From Acanthopleura granulata (taxonomy: Eukaryota > Mollusca > Polyplacophora > Chitonida > Chitonidae), in NCBI GenBank assembly GCA_016165875.1, contig JABBOT010000016.1, positions 9,072,946 to 9,136,945 on the forward strand: 64,000 nucleotides of DNA, written 5' to 3'. The first letter of the stretch is position 1, and each line of letters begins with the position of its first letter. Under the pieces are notes generated by a model, which searched no databases, was not told the DNA's origin, and was given only the letters and a program-made list of their open reading frames with translations. Below are positions 25,861 to 38,250 of this stretch, in pieces. A program made the translations under genes and the position numbers.

Positions 25861-26862
25861 TTTTGCGCCTGAAAGCGCATTGTCATATGCCAAGCTTCTA
25901 GTGTTATACAATAATATGTATTTTCACATGTTAGAGAAGTTCCCATTCATACCTGTCACAGCTAGAAAGCATGCATCTTAAGTCCCACAAGTTCTCATTC
26001 AGTGTCATTGGCTGTGTGGGCATAGTTACTAAGTCAGGAGGTTTGTCAGGTTTCCTCTGGAAAAAAAAAATGACTGCTGTTGTATAAGTGAGTATGGCAT
26101 TAAACACCAATGATATAAATAAATAACACAGTAGCTAATTATGTTACACAACCACTGCTGTGACCTTGACTTCTCGGAGCTGCTAAACAGTGTCATCAGT
26201 CCCAGCCTGGAATTGTTTCAACTCCTTATAAACATGTGAAAGAAAAAAAATAATAAATTAAGAAATTACTTAATATTATTGCATTGACGTGCTTACTTGT
26301 ACACTGTCTATACACAGATGTTATTAAGCATCACAGCGGATAGTGCCATGTCAAAAAATAGAATGCCTAGTGTGTTTGCAGTATGACGCTAAAGAGAGAG
26401 ACAATTACCTACTAACAAAATCAGACAATAGGAGGTGGTTGGTTTGCGTCACACTAATTCATCAGATCAATGTCATGTTAGCGGTTTTCCGGGGAAAAAA
26501 AAGGTTGTGGGGGGGGGGAAGAGTGCTGAAGCCGAATAAAACAAAACTGAAACGACGGCCAACTTCGAGTATGAAAGAGGGTTATAATTATGTGCTATTG
26601 TTGACATAACCATTCTGCCGGCTACACAGACATGTGCGTCACATCACTGTCAGTACAACATGAAGGCTGATTATTGGGTTTTATAATATGAGGAAGCAGC
26701 AGAGACCAGCAGAGTTCCTGAATGCTCAGTGTTCAAAATTAGAAAACATTTTGTCTGTGTCGTCAAGCTAGGGGAATATAATTGCTTGGGCGCACGCAGT
26801 GTCCGTGGTGTTCATGTCTGATGTCGTAGAGGGTGGACACATTTAACTGGGTGGGCTGGGCA

Positions 26863-27445
26863 TCCATATCTGGTCAGGGTGTCCATATTGGGGTGGGTGG
26901 TCAGGGTGTACATATTGGGTTGGGTTGATTTATTTATTTATTTCATTGGTGTTTTACACCATACTCAAGAATGTTTCACTTATGGTGGGAGGAAACCGGG
27001 CAGAGCCTGGTGGAAACAAACGACTATCTACAGGTTGCTGGCAGACCTTCCCACGTATGGCTGGAGAGGAAGCCAGCATGAGCTGTGGGTTGGGTTGTGA
27101 GGGCGTCCATATTTGTTTGGGTGGTTAGGGTATCCATATGGAGTTGGGTGGTCAGGGTGTCCATATTGGGAGGTCAGGATGTCCATACTGGGAGGTCAGA
27201 GTGTTCATATTGGGATGTCAGGGTGCCCATATTTGGTTGGGTGGTCAGTGTCCATACTGGGAGGTCAGGGTGTCCATATTTCGTTGGGTGGTTAGGGCTT
27301 CTATATTGGGAGGTCAGGGTGTTCATATTGAGTTGGGAGGTCAGGGTGTCCGTATTGGGCTGGGGGGTCAGGGTATCCATATTGGGAGGTCGGCATGTCC
27401 ATATTTGGTTCGGTGGTCAGGGTGACTTATATTTGGTTGGCTGAC
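26863..27445 (+). repeat. 22/27-bp minisatellite interrupted by a SINE
   Basis: Units gtccatattgggaggtcagg (22 bp) and a longer form with gttgggtgg inserted. A few units lie left of the SINE (26926-27085) and about 14 lie right of it. Confidence 0.9.
26926..27085 (-). mobile_element. SINE family A, partial copy inside a minisatellite
   Basis: Runs from an ATTTATTTATTT tail through attggtgttttacaccatac, tcaagaatgtttcactta, ggtgggaggaaaccgggcag and cagaccttcccacgtatggc to agccagcatgagct. It lacks the tRNA-like head. Minisatellite units flank it on both sides. Confidence 0.75.
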
Positions 27446-28449
27446 CATTCTGAAATGTATGCTTGGTTGGGTAATCAGCATCTATGTGCGGCTGTCAGGT
27501 TGTCATATTTTCTTAAATATGACACAATGAAAATTATCTTAAAAATAACAGGGCACTATTAATCTTGAAATATTGACTTAGTAACATGAGAATTTTAACT
27601 GTCTCAATTTTCTTATACGTAATTACTTTCCTATTCTGAACAGCACACCTCCACTGGCAGCAATCTAATGGTATGTAAATTAGCATTAAAATGAAGTCTA
27701 TCAATTTTTCTCTCCATAAATTTCATTACAAAACTGTTATGCATCAGGGAGGATGAGAAAGTATAGGTTAAGATAACTTATATTCAACTTTACCTTATTC
27801 ATGAAATATGTTGAAAATGCAAGCAAAGCTGAAACGGTCAAAACATAAATGCCAGGTGTGAATGAACAAAGTCCAACAAACTTTCATCTTGACCATGTCC
27901 TTTAGAATAATGTATTTGATATGTATACCTCTGGGTATATGGTCGCATCTTTGGATATACAGTCATACATTATGGGTATCAAACCCAGAGGCTACATAAT
28001 GGCATGGCCTATAAGACTGCCATGGACTTATGGGTATCACAGTCAATGTTTCAGCGCGTGTCGTCTGAAACGCGTTACGTCAACAACACAAGGCTTGTCG
28101 CCGACATGTGTGATATGACTGCTACAACAAACATCACACTGCTCCCAAGGGTGACGCCACTGGTGTGTAATCAATTCAGGCGGAACTGACAGATTTGGTC
28201 TGTGACAGACGAATTAACAGACTTATGAAATCAGCATGACCATGTGTCTGGATAACAGATTGGACACACTTTGTATTGTACGTCATTATTCATCTATATC
28301 TCCGGCCCATTAATTCTCAAATACGACATATTGCACTCCACATGTGGCAATGAGCATTTTCTACATAATGCACACGTATGTCATTAAGGCCAGGTATACA
28401 GATGATCTAAAACTTTGTCCACAACAAAGATGCTTACTATTCTAGATTA

Positions 28450-28615
28450 TCAGAGTTCTATTGACCGTAGAAATATGTTTTCAAGTTTGTTTGGAAAGTA
28501 TGCTAATATCATTCTGGAAAAATGTAAGTTTCAGCGCCAAGAGTAATATTTTTGGTAATCTATTTGCCAGTAAATACATCATGTCTTAAAATGAAATTTT
28601 AGGTCATTTACAGTA
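28450..28615 (+). mobile_element. MITE family C, copy
   Basis: Carries agagttctattgaccgtaga, aagtttgtttggaaag, tctggaaaaatgtaagtttc, cgccaagagtaatattttt and the right end gaaattttaggtcatttac. With 1501-1702 it is the clearest plus-strand copy. Confidence 0.5.
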
Positions 28616-28846
28616 CATAAATTTCATTAAAAAAAAAAAATACATATATATATATGCTTTCTTGTTTTATGACAGGTACATGCTGCTATATCCATGACTT
28701 CAAACCATGGATTTCTATGGATTCCTTGGATTTTACATTTTATTAGTTTCCTAGCTCGATATATTTTAAGCCCAATTGAATTTCTTGGAAAAACGGTGTC
28801 TTAGGACTTGATTATGACAACCTTTCTTCATGCTACAGCCTGATGA

Positions 28847-28928
28847 CACTGCATTGACAGTCGTGGTAATGCAGTGATTGGCAGTGCTGCCGAGTCCGAA
28901 CACTATATACCACTGTCAGATCTGACAG
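28847..28928. promoter_or_regulatory. Two perfect inverted repeats in non-repetitive DNA
   Basis: CACTGCATT (28847-28855) and AATGCAGTG (28868-28876) form a 9-bp hairpin with a 12-nt loop. CTGTCAGATCTGACAG (28913-28928) is a perfect 16-bp palindrome. Further right, TGCGTCAC (29424-29431) pairs with GTGACGCA (29443-29450). Regulatory role is inferred. Confidence 0.3.
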
Positions 28929-29327
28929 AAGCCACATGCATGCGGAAAGCGGCAGGCCAGTCCCCCCCGCATGGAGAGCCTCATCCCTGGCCATTCACTT
29001 TCATTCATGCCTAGCCTGCCTGGACTAGTGAATGGAGTGTGTATTTAGCCTGAGATGCTTGTGGCCCAGTTGAGAATAGAAGCACAGGGGTTTCCATTAG
29101 GCTTGTAATGATGGACCACATTCTACATCAGACCAGTCTGTCTGATCCCTTATAACACTGAATTCCTGCTGGGGCAAGGGTTTAACCCTTACAGTACATG
29201 CTGGGGCACTCTCAGACCAGTGGGTGCAAAGGGGTGTCACCAGGAAGGGGGTGTGTGGGTGGGGACAGAGTCCAACTAGGCCGGTCTGGCCTCAATCGGA
29301 GCAAGTGATCTGCTCAGCCATGGTGGT

Positions 29328-29365
29328 CTATAAATAGCTGGCCCATATTTAGCCGGGCCAGCTAT
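29328..29365 (+). promoter_or_regulatory. TATA/MEF2-type motif overlapping an 11-bp inverted repeat
   Basis: CTATAAATAG (29328-29337) fits both a TATA box and the MEF2 consensus YTAWWWWTAR. It overlaps a perfect inverted repeat, ATAGCTGGCCC (29334-29344), 10-nt loop, GGGCCAGCTAT (29355-29365). The loop holds the near-CArG sequence CCATATTTAG (29343-29352). Candidate core promoter. No downstream coding exon could be tied to it. Confidence 0.35.
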
Positions 29366-30563
29366 CGATTCTCTTACTTCAGTGGAGATCAGGGCTAGAG
29401 AAATGATTGCAGAAGCATCTGCTTGCGTCACCTGGTCTTGGAGTGACGCAGTATGCCGATTCAGTCTTTACATAGTAAAACGGTGAGACCAAAGAGGCAG
29501 CATGGACAACGGCGGAGGGACTTTTCACACAGGGGGTTTTCCTAATGGCCGGCAGGAACAATGTACCAAGCGGAATGGCCTCGTTTTTCTCACTACAAAT
29601 GATCGTGACGTAGTCTGCGGAGACAAACGCTGATCACCCCCTTCACGAAGTCACCGTTAACGTCAAGCAAACTTTGAACGCTGGCAGCCTTTATAACAAT
29701 GCTTATCAGTGTGGACACTATGCATTATTTACCCAATATACAGACAACGTATATGGGTGTTACAATACATGACACCTGTTCTTCTCTCATAATGCACAAC
29801 CACCATTCTTCCGTTCTCCTCAGCAATCAAGACGATCACATATACATGTAGGTACACAGCAATATACCCCGGCTCTAGTCTTCTTGGCTAATTAGAATGG
29901 GAGGAAACAAATCCACACAATTTAAAACTAATATTTTTTTGAGTGATTATTAAATTGCTTGCATTCATGTCCCAGTTTTAACAAAGAATTGCAAAGGCTT
30001 TATCATATGTTTTAATTCTTACCCTCAAATGCCTGACTTCTGGAGAAAATATTATTTCAAAAGGTACATGTGTACATCCACACATTTATTTATTTACTCT
30101 GGGAAATTAAGCCAATAAGTTTTTAACAAGTTGCTAGCAAACTTTTTGAGGTGCATGTTATGAACAAATGGTCATCTCCTAATGTCAGCTAGACTATGAA
30201 AACAAACCCATGAATAATTTGGACCACTCATTGCTATACCTGCAACGCCCCTGTACAAACCGCAACTGTACAATCTACAATTCCCAGTCCAAACCCAGAA
30301 AAGGAACTTTGTGTCTGAGCTGTTGCCAAGGATACATCAAGACCTAAATACCATAAATTTCATACATCAGCTGAATGAATTCTCTAAAATAACTTTAGTC
30401 AAAACATAATGTCATTAATTAACGTTAATGTTTTATTAACCATGGCACCTATCTGGTTTAACCATGTTTAAAATATATTCATACATTAAAGCTATCAACC
30501 TACATGTAGTAACCTGAAATGACCTGGACTAAAATATATCCAGGTCATATGACATCCACTCAA

Positions 30564-30769
30564 AATGGCCATCGCTTATGGCCACCCTTTATCCAATATG
30601 GCATCCATCCAGTCAATATAGCCTCTACTCAGCCAATATGACCACTCAGCCATCATGGTATCCACTCAGCCGATATGGCCTCCGCTCAGTCAATATGGCC
30701 TCCACTCAGCCAATGTGACATTCACCCCGCCAATATGGCCTCCACTCAGTCAGTATGGGCGTATATATA
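30564..30769 (+). repeat. 20-bp minisatellite, array 1 of 2
   Basis: About ten units of ccaatatggcctccactcag, more diverged than array 2 at 31885-32215. Confidence 0.9.
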
Positions 30770-30947
30770 TTTTTATTTTCTTTTTTTTGCTATTCCATTC
30801 TGCTCTTTCCTATCTCGTATCCTGTACTTCTAACAATCGGTTATGTTGTTTCTTTCTTTTGTGCTTTTTGTATCTTAATCTACTGTAATCGTACCCTCAC
30901 ATCTGTAGTAAGGACGTTAAATTGTACTTATTTAGGGAAAGGGACTA

Positions 30948-31368
30948 CAGTAAAACTTGTCTAAACTGACTATAAATGGTTCCGCGAAAAAATGTTGGTT
31001 TTGACATGATGTCAGTTTGTGAAACATGCCTTGTGCAACAGCAACACTTACCGGTACTGCCTTGTACACAGCTTGTATACGTGTCACTAATAAACAAAAT
31101 TCTGTGCAAGCAAGCAAGTGAATTAAGTTGTTTTTTTATGCTCTAACTTTTATTTCTTTAATTGCATGGAGGAATAGGCTTACTGCTACAGAAAAAGAAA
31201 AAAAAAAGGCTAACAAAACATGCGTGGGATTGTAACTTTTGATGTGTTGTTTGTCACATCAGCAATTTTTTTCATACTTGTCAAGTCAAAGTAAAACTGT
31301 TTCCATCTTAGGAAATCCCCGAAAGTAAATTTCCCAAAAGTGTGTGTCAGTTTAGGTCTTGGGTAAAG
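30948..31368. mobile_element. Possible pogo/Tigger-like remnant
   Basis: The left edge is TA followed by CAGTAAAACTTGTCTAAAC, which resembles the CAGTAAAACCTGTCTAA-type ends of Tigger/pogo elements as I remember them. At 31346-31355 GTCAGTTTAG is a perfect inverted match to CTAAACTGAC (30961-30970). The outermost ten bases match poorly, so the right edge is uncertain. No transposase is present. Confidence 0.3.
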
Positions 31369-31453
31369 TCTTATAAAGCTGAAGGAGTTGAACTTCATCA
31401 ATCAGGGACTCGTATATTTCAAGACCATGTTTCTTAGCAGATCGGTCAGCCAT
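31352..31453 (-). CDS. Small open frame with strong start context
   Basis: gcATGGC opens a 33-codon frame, MADRSAKKHGLEIYESLID then EVQLLQLYKTLPKT, ending TAA. The product is charged and looks helical. Its last codons overlap the possible right edge of the Tigger-like remnant (31346-31368), so the original coding end may have been replaced by transposon sequence. Unrecognised. Confidence 0.2.
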   Translation of the reverse strand: MADRSAKKHGLEIYESLIDEVQLLQLYKTLPKT

Positions 31454-31884
31454 GCTGGATGTAGTGAAATTTGGAAAATACTGCGACCATGAACTGGAGT
31501 TTTTATTGATATCCCGAATTACTCAATGTCATCTTAGCCAACAGTGTGTGGACCATTCCGATCAAAATCAACTTCAAGAGAATGTCTTCATCACCTAGTG
31601 AACTGTTCGCTAAGAGGATTTTCTCCTTTTCTGACCACACCTTTCTGACCCCCAGCGGTGATAATGGCGGAGGGTAAGAGCAGTCGGTTTGCACCACACT
31701 GTATCAGATTATACATAAATAACATGGGTTGTAATTGGAGATAAACGCCGACCAAGTGTCATGGTCAGTGTTGACACAGTGTCGGTTTTTAGATGTGTTG
31801 GTGTCGGTAAGTTTCACTGTAGTAAGTTTTTTAGAACTTGTTCCCAATTCCACTGCATACTATACAATAAAATATGTTCAATTC

Positions 31885-32215
31885 AATATGGCCATCACTC
31901 TGCCAATATGGCCACCGCTTACCCAATATGCCCTCCACTCAACCAATACGGCTTCTAATCTGCCAATATGGTTCATCTCTCAGCCAATATGGCCTCCTCT
32001 CTGCCAATATGGCCTCCACTCTGCCATTATGGCCACCACTCAGTCAATATAGCCTCCACTCAGCCAATATGGCCTCCTCTCTGCCAATATGGCCTCCACT
32101 CAGCCAATATGGCCACCACTCAGCCAATATGGCCTCCTCTCAGCCAATATGGCCACTACTAATCAACTGTGGCATCCACTCAGCCAATATGGCAACCACT
32201 CAGCCAAAAGATCAC
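31885..32215 (+). repeat. 20-bp minisatellite, array 2 of 2
   Basis: About 16 units of ccaatatggcctccactcag, same strand and unit as array 1, 1.1 kb away. Confidence 0.95.
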
Positions 32216-32577
32216 CTACTCATTTATGGCAAATCATATTAGAATTAGGCCATGTATGGTTTGATCAGGGGGCAGCTCATTTCCAGCAGATATGAACTTA
32301 TTAAAGCTACAGACAAAAGCAACTCATACCTGCAAAGTTCTTTATAAGACTAAGTGGCAACTGTTTGAATTACCTGGTCATTTAAAAGTATACAACTCAC
32401 ATCAACTTTTGTCTGTGTTAGAAAACCTTGATCATAAAGAAGTAAATACCTTAGCATAACCATTTGTTGCTTTTGTCGAAGTCCAACAGACTATTTAGAA
32501 ATACAAGATGTTTAATAGTCATCAATATCAAGAAGAACTGATCTGTTTGTGTCATTGGAGTTATAAGCTGTATACTA

Positions 32578-32715
32578 GAGAATATTTCACTTAAAACGAC
32601 GGTGGCCAGCATTATGGTAGGAGGAAACTGAGCAGAGCCTCGAGGGAAACTGAGCAGAGCCTCGGAGAAACCCAAGACCATCTGCAGGTTCCTTGCAGAA
32701 CTTGCCATATACGCG
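32578..32715 (-). mobile_element. SINE family A fragment with internal duplication
   Basis: Holds gaatatttcacttaaaacga, cggtggccagcattatggta and a doubled ggaaactgagcagagcctcg block about 21 bp apart, then aagaccatctgcaggttcc. Head and tail ends are missing. Confidence 0.65.
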
Positions 32716-35700
32716 AAGAACTGCCTGAATATATGCAGCCATTTTCAATTCCTGACAGACCACTTTCCTTTCTCCTTCCGAAGTGTAAGCTTGAATAATG
32801 TTTACCTAGTAACAACATGTAAATTTTTAGTACAAAAGAAAGTACAGGTCATGATAAGTAGGGCATACAGTCCCTTGCACTTTGACATACCATACCATTG
32901 ACCTATTCCCCCTTTAGGGACGTTCTTTGACAGTTTATGCGACAATAAACTCATTTAAAAAGAGCTTGGGGATAACGTAAGAAATAGAATTTCTGAAGGC
33001 TTAAGAAAAGAAAAAGAATGTATGAAAATGTTCTAACCATTCGAGTGTAAAACTAATTGTTTGCCATGGACAGCATGCAACAACGTGTTTGGATCAATGA
33101 GCATGAAGGCCATTCGATTCAACAACCTTGAAAATGAATTTCAATTGCTTAGAGAATGAAAAGTGGTTTAAAAAGAGAATGTACAAAGGAAGAATATATT
33201 TAGCTCTTAGGGGGTTACGGTATAGTTGTTTTCTTATTTATTCCTGCGAATATACTCTCTTCCAGGGTTGCCAAGACATGATTGAAATTATATCCTGTCA
33301 ATAACACTCTTTTGATCAGTTATTTTCTTTTAGGGTAATCCAACAGACATATTAGCCTATTGGGAAATACTGGTTCAAATTCACTCAACTCTGAATATGC
33401 CAGACATGCCCTGATTCCTTGAACTTTTTGTATATAACAGCAAATATCACTATGATTTAAGCATCTTTTGAATTTGATTTTGGATACAAAACTACAATGG
33501 CTTAACTCAAGCCAATTTTCAGGGCTTCAAGAAAATATTATTTGACTATCAGTCTACACAGAAAAATGTATTCCGAAAATGCTGATATAAACACCTTGAA
33601 AATGTTGAAGAATTAGTGCATATACATTTAGGCATCTGCAGAGGGAATGGTATTTATTCAATATTTACCATTTCATTTATTTGTTGCTTTACGCTACAGT
33701 GAAGGGTTTTTCACTAATATAATGGCCATCAGCTTTAACAAGTGCAGCTAACAGGAGTGTTTACTGTTATGTAATACTCAAGTAGTCTATGACGGCAAAC
33801 TAAAATGCTGAAATACTGAGACACAATGAAGTCTTCGTTTTTCAGAGTTACAATACCTGTGTGTCACATATAACTCATGGGTGGCACTACAGGATTTCGG
33901 AATAGGACTGCTTCAGCCAGGTTACAACAGACCTTCGGCATGTCACGGATGGACCTTCCCCACAAGCAACTTACACACTTGTGGAGTTGTGTTAAAATAG
34001 ATGAGTGATTGTGCCTGCTCACCAATACCACTTCTGGAAAATAAATATCGCTTAAACCAACTTACAAACTTGCAGGTCAAATAGGTGGAAGAGAAGTGGC
34101 CTCAATAAGGTGCAAGATTTTGTACACAGACCTGTGCACTCACAGACATCAAGGCAGAGATAAGGTGGGGGGGGGGGACTGTGCTAACACAATGTGCGGG
34201 TTCAAACCAAGGTTTGGTCAGTGAAATGGGGCAATTCCCTGCTCTCACTGTTCGAGTGGCCTTGGTGACATCAGGAGTTGATGACGTTACTGAAGACCAT
34301 TGGTTTTCCATCAATATGTGTGTATTTCTGGGCATCACACTGGAGAAAATTTGTTGGCATAAACTTGCCATAAGGATGGTGCTTTGTGATGAGTATTCCA
34401 CTTCCCTCTACTATGTAAAAATGACCGCCAGGATTGTATAAGTGAAAAAATTCTTGATTAGAGCAGGTTAAGCAACAATCAAATAAATAAGTATGCAACA
34501 ATAATGGCAAGGAAGTGGGTAAGTTCATTGAGACACGCAGTCTGTGGCACTACTTGAAGCCTAAGTTGAATATATTTAAAGGTAATGAGCACAGAGATGT
34601 TTTAATATGATACCTCAGCTATGATTTGGTGACATATCTCTGTTACAATTATAAGGCATAGGAAATGATATTCACATGCAAACTCTTGATCAACAAATGA
34701 AAGCTACTGATGCTTTAATTTATTTATTTTTGTCATTTTATCTTTTAACTGGTGTTTTTAATAATTACATTTATATCATTTTAATACAAGACTTGGGAAC
34801 TAATGAAAGTAATAATAACAACATGGACTCTATTCTCAAATTTTTTTGGAGCAAGCTGGGGGCTTCAGCCTAGGGAAAAACCATCATGTACATCGCCATG
34901 TACTTGTCAAACCAAATGTTGTAACATAGCAATCACTGACTCAACACAAGCCAGATTTGAACTCCTAACCTCCATGACTATAATCCTGAAGTCAGTAGAT
35001 GGCTCAAGTAGCACAGCATACATATTAGCTTGCTGCTGCTGCTGGTCAACAGGATGATACAGAATCGTATATGACTTTGGTTTTCTAAAGTTTTAATTAA
35101 GGCAAGGTGAAAAAAAAAAAAAAACTCTTTACTTTCCTTTAATTGTTTGTTTTCCATTGTGGTCTCACTTCCTTCCTGGCTACAAATTGGCTGGACTTGC
35201 TTATCTTGTACACATTCGTGACATACGACAGGCTTACATCTAGCCTAATTGGCTATGCACAACTCCCTCAGTCTGACCACACAATTTTCACTTCAATTAA
35301 ATTCATGTTATTTTCCTTTTTTTTTTTATTTTTCATTTTATTTTTTTATTCTTCAGCCAATACTTTAACAGAAAATTATGTACTGCAACTTAAGAAGATT
35401 TACAGCTAGCACTTGATCAACCTTAAGGACCTACTTATAAATAAATGCTACAGTAGTGGTGGATGATTGACTACAGTGTTAATCCCATGGCGCCGTGACA
35501 TCAGCAAAATGTTTGTCCTGCTGCAGGAGCTATCTGTCCAAAACTGATACCTGTCAGCATCACGTAAGTATTCCCTCCATAACACACTGCCTGCATGTAA
35601 GGAAATGTCTTTTCATCAGCAGATACCGGGCAAGATAAAAGAAAACATAAAACATTGTTATTAAAGAAGATAAATAAAAAGATTTTTAATATTACAGCCA

Positions 35701-36050
35701 TAACCTGCTTTGGTTATACTTGACTTAATCGGTTTCAAGTGCATCAATCATTCAGCAACATCGCTGTCCTGATTTCCGCATTAACCAGCAAAAAGTTGTC
35801 AGGACTACAAAAAGGACATATAGTTATGTCATAAGTTATGTTAACAGAATGACCCTAGCATAAATGAGCAGTAACAGTATTGTGCATAGGGTACTGTCTA
35901 TAAATAAAGCACAGGTGTTAACATAGGGTCTGGTCTGACAAGCCATTGACACAGCATAGAATTACAGTGAAGAAGACCAGGCTGTAACGTCTGCTGTGTC
36001 AGCCACAGAGGCAAATGTACTGGGCGTCAGACGACGAGAATTAGCAGTGA
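32716..36050. other. No supported gene
   Basis: SINE tails at 33673 and 34415, SINE-like B at 34165-34300, and an inverted tRNA-like motif (agatttgaactcctaacctc) near 34955. Long T tracts at 35319-35350. No credible coding frame. The sequence at 36600-37990 is likewise blank. Confidence 0.4.
34165..34300 (+). mobile_element. SINE-like family B copy
   Basis: Blocks gcgggttcaaacca, ccctgctctcactgttcgag and ccttggtgacatcagg match the copy at 18690-18900 in order. A G-tract (34167-34178) precedes the B-box-like motif. Looser relatives with ggttcaaaccc-type motifs and a cctcc…ccataaacctg tail occur near 44130-44290 and, inverted, 54500-54760. Confidence 0.45.
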
Positions 36051-36086
36051 CAATGACGTCCTCACAATTACCACAAACATTCGTTT

Positions 36087-36190
36087 TATTGGGGGAAAGA
36101 TTTCATTGGTCGCCTTGACGTCAGAACAGAGTTTTCCTGGAAGCTTAAGGGGAGTTTAGTCCCCTCTCGAGAGCGTATAATATCGCGAGA
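36087..36190. promoter_or_regulatory. Promoter-like patch: CCAAT, CRE and TCGCGAGA motifs
   Basis: Two inverted CCAAT boxes (ttattgggg near 36087 and tcattggtcg near 36104), a perfect CRE TGACGTCA (36116-36123), the palindrome CTCTCGAGAG (36164-36173) and TCGCGAGA (36183-36190), the core of a motif known from animal promoters. A minus-strand donor-like TTGTAG|GTGAGT lies at about 36377 and a plus-strand ATG (36325) opens an 84-codon unrecognised frame, so direction is open. Confidence 0.35.
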
Positions 36191-38084
36191 GCCTTTGGTG
36201 GGTTTCATGGAGGAAGATTAGGTTCAATGTCCGTGGAGTCACATATGAGAGACTACCTAAAGTTAACAAGCCAAAATAACAGGACAAACGGGAAAACCAT
36301 CAAAAACCTGGTGGTAATACGAGCATGAGAGACTCGCGGCTCGAGGCTACAGGAATTAAAGCTGGCCACACTCACCTACAAACAATGACGTTAATTACGT
36401 ACGAAAAGAAATTCACTGTCATGATGAAGAGGTTATTAACCAATAAAACAGCCCACAACACTTTGCCATTAATTGATGATTTATTTGGTCGTCCAATGAA
36501 GAAATCACTTGGACAAGTGTTTTCACTGCATGGCTTCCCTCAAAGCTCAATTATTCCACATGTTCCTGCATCACGATGATTCCCCAAAGCACAAGAGTTA
36601 CACAAACCAAAGATTCATTTAACAGCTGGATGTATGATAGCATTTCCAAACATTTTATATCCATAGGCTAAAAGACATGAGAAGTAAACACAAAGTAAAC
36701 ATTTAAGGCTGCCATTTTTAAAATCAGCTCACACACATAAACAAAATGACGACTTAATGGGACAAATCTCAGAACTATAACAGAGCTACCGGGCTGTAAT
36801 CCCTCCAATTAACTCTTCATTTGTCTTAATGTGACAACACCTGTAACTTCCAGTGTTGCTGGCTGCGGCCAAAGTCCAATAAGTCCAAAACTTTTATCTT
36901 CCTACGAAAGAAAATGTTAGTAGGTAAATTGTGCGATGCTCAAACTAATTGTCTGATTATCTGCAAATGTACTATTGCAGCAAACAATCAGCCTGCAAAA
37001 TTTTACCCATTTAATTCATACATTTAAGGGTTTAAAATGGGCATTTTATCCACTGGAAACGTATTAAGGCTCAATGGTCTACCAGTACGTGTAAAACTCA
37101 TTTGTGTATGTCATTTTCCTTCAGACACTTACATTTATACCCTTCATATGAGCTAAACAGACAAAGGGAAACCTGACAGCTAAATCATTCTACCAGAACA
37201 TTATATTTGGTTGCTGAATGCTTGTCAAGTTATGGTGTCTTCATTTCTTTCTTTTTCAACGCTGATCTTTATTTCACTTTTCTTTTCTCACTGGTAACAT
37301 GGATATTCAAGTCAGCACAGCAACACCATCTCATATAATTTACATACATGCCTATATATAACATGCCTATCAATGTAATAATGGCAGTGCACAGTGTATA
37401 TTTAACTACTTAAGTGTGTCTTTTAAGACGAATTTCTAGGGACATGGACACCTTCTACCACTTACTTTGGAATTATGAAACAGTATTATTCAGTAGGACA
37501 TATTTTTTCTGGTTTAATAATGTGCTATAAATGAGGTTTTCATTTATATGACAAACAAAAACACTCATAATTAATATTTTCTGAAAACGGCCATAATGAA
37601 AATACATTACAGTGTGACAATTTGTATTAAAACCTATGCAGTGTGGCATGAAGATTTTTAATACGTGACATGGGCAGCAGCTGTGACAATGAACCCTATC
37701 TTATACCACAACAACATAATTGTGGCCTGTCTCTGGATGCTAGCTGACCAACTGCTTATCATCCTGCGATGCATTTATGACAGGACAGGCAACAGGACAT
37801 AAATCTTGCTACCAGCTGGAGTAACATAAGCTCATATAAAAAGGTGATATGTCAGGTGTTCAACCCGTCTTCACTGTCCTTACAATACGAGTACATGCTG
37901 CGTTAGTCAGGTGGGTTTTCAGTAAAGGAACGTCCTCATAATGCCCTATTCATTTAAAATAACACATTTTATACATGGGACATTTATGTATGTACGCTTG
38001 AGTGTTATGTCGCACTCAACAATTTTTCAGTTTTACGATAACGAAGAGTCATTAGAATGTATTTATTTACACACATTGTGTCTC

Positions 38085-38250
38085 CTTGTTGCAGGGCGAG
38101 TCCATGCCACCGAAGTGCTGTCGCCACTGGAGCATCATGCCGAAGACATCAGACACGACATCCCACCCAATCACAAATTAAACTGACATCAGGCCGACCA
38201 GTCCAGTTTCCTTGCTCTATCCTCTCAGTGCCGAGTACCATGCTATATTA
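38085..38250 (+). mobile_element. Dispersed repeat F, copy 2
   Basis: Matches 25055-25200: gaagtgctgtcgccactgga, gcatcatgccgaagacatc, gacacgacatcccacccaat and tccagtttccttgctctatc. It is preceded at 38010 by gtcgcactcaacaatttttc, a block I associate with common molluscan dispersed repeats. Confidence 0.5.

Noticed and set aside
31664..31680. ATGGCGGAGG|GTAAGAG as a plus-strand first exon
   Set aside because: Good start and donor, but a three-codon exon with no downstream exon or promoter evidence.
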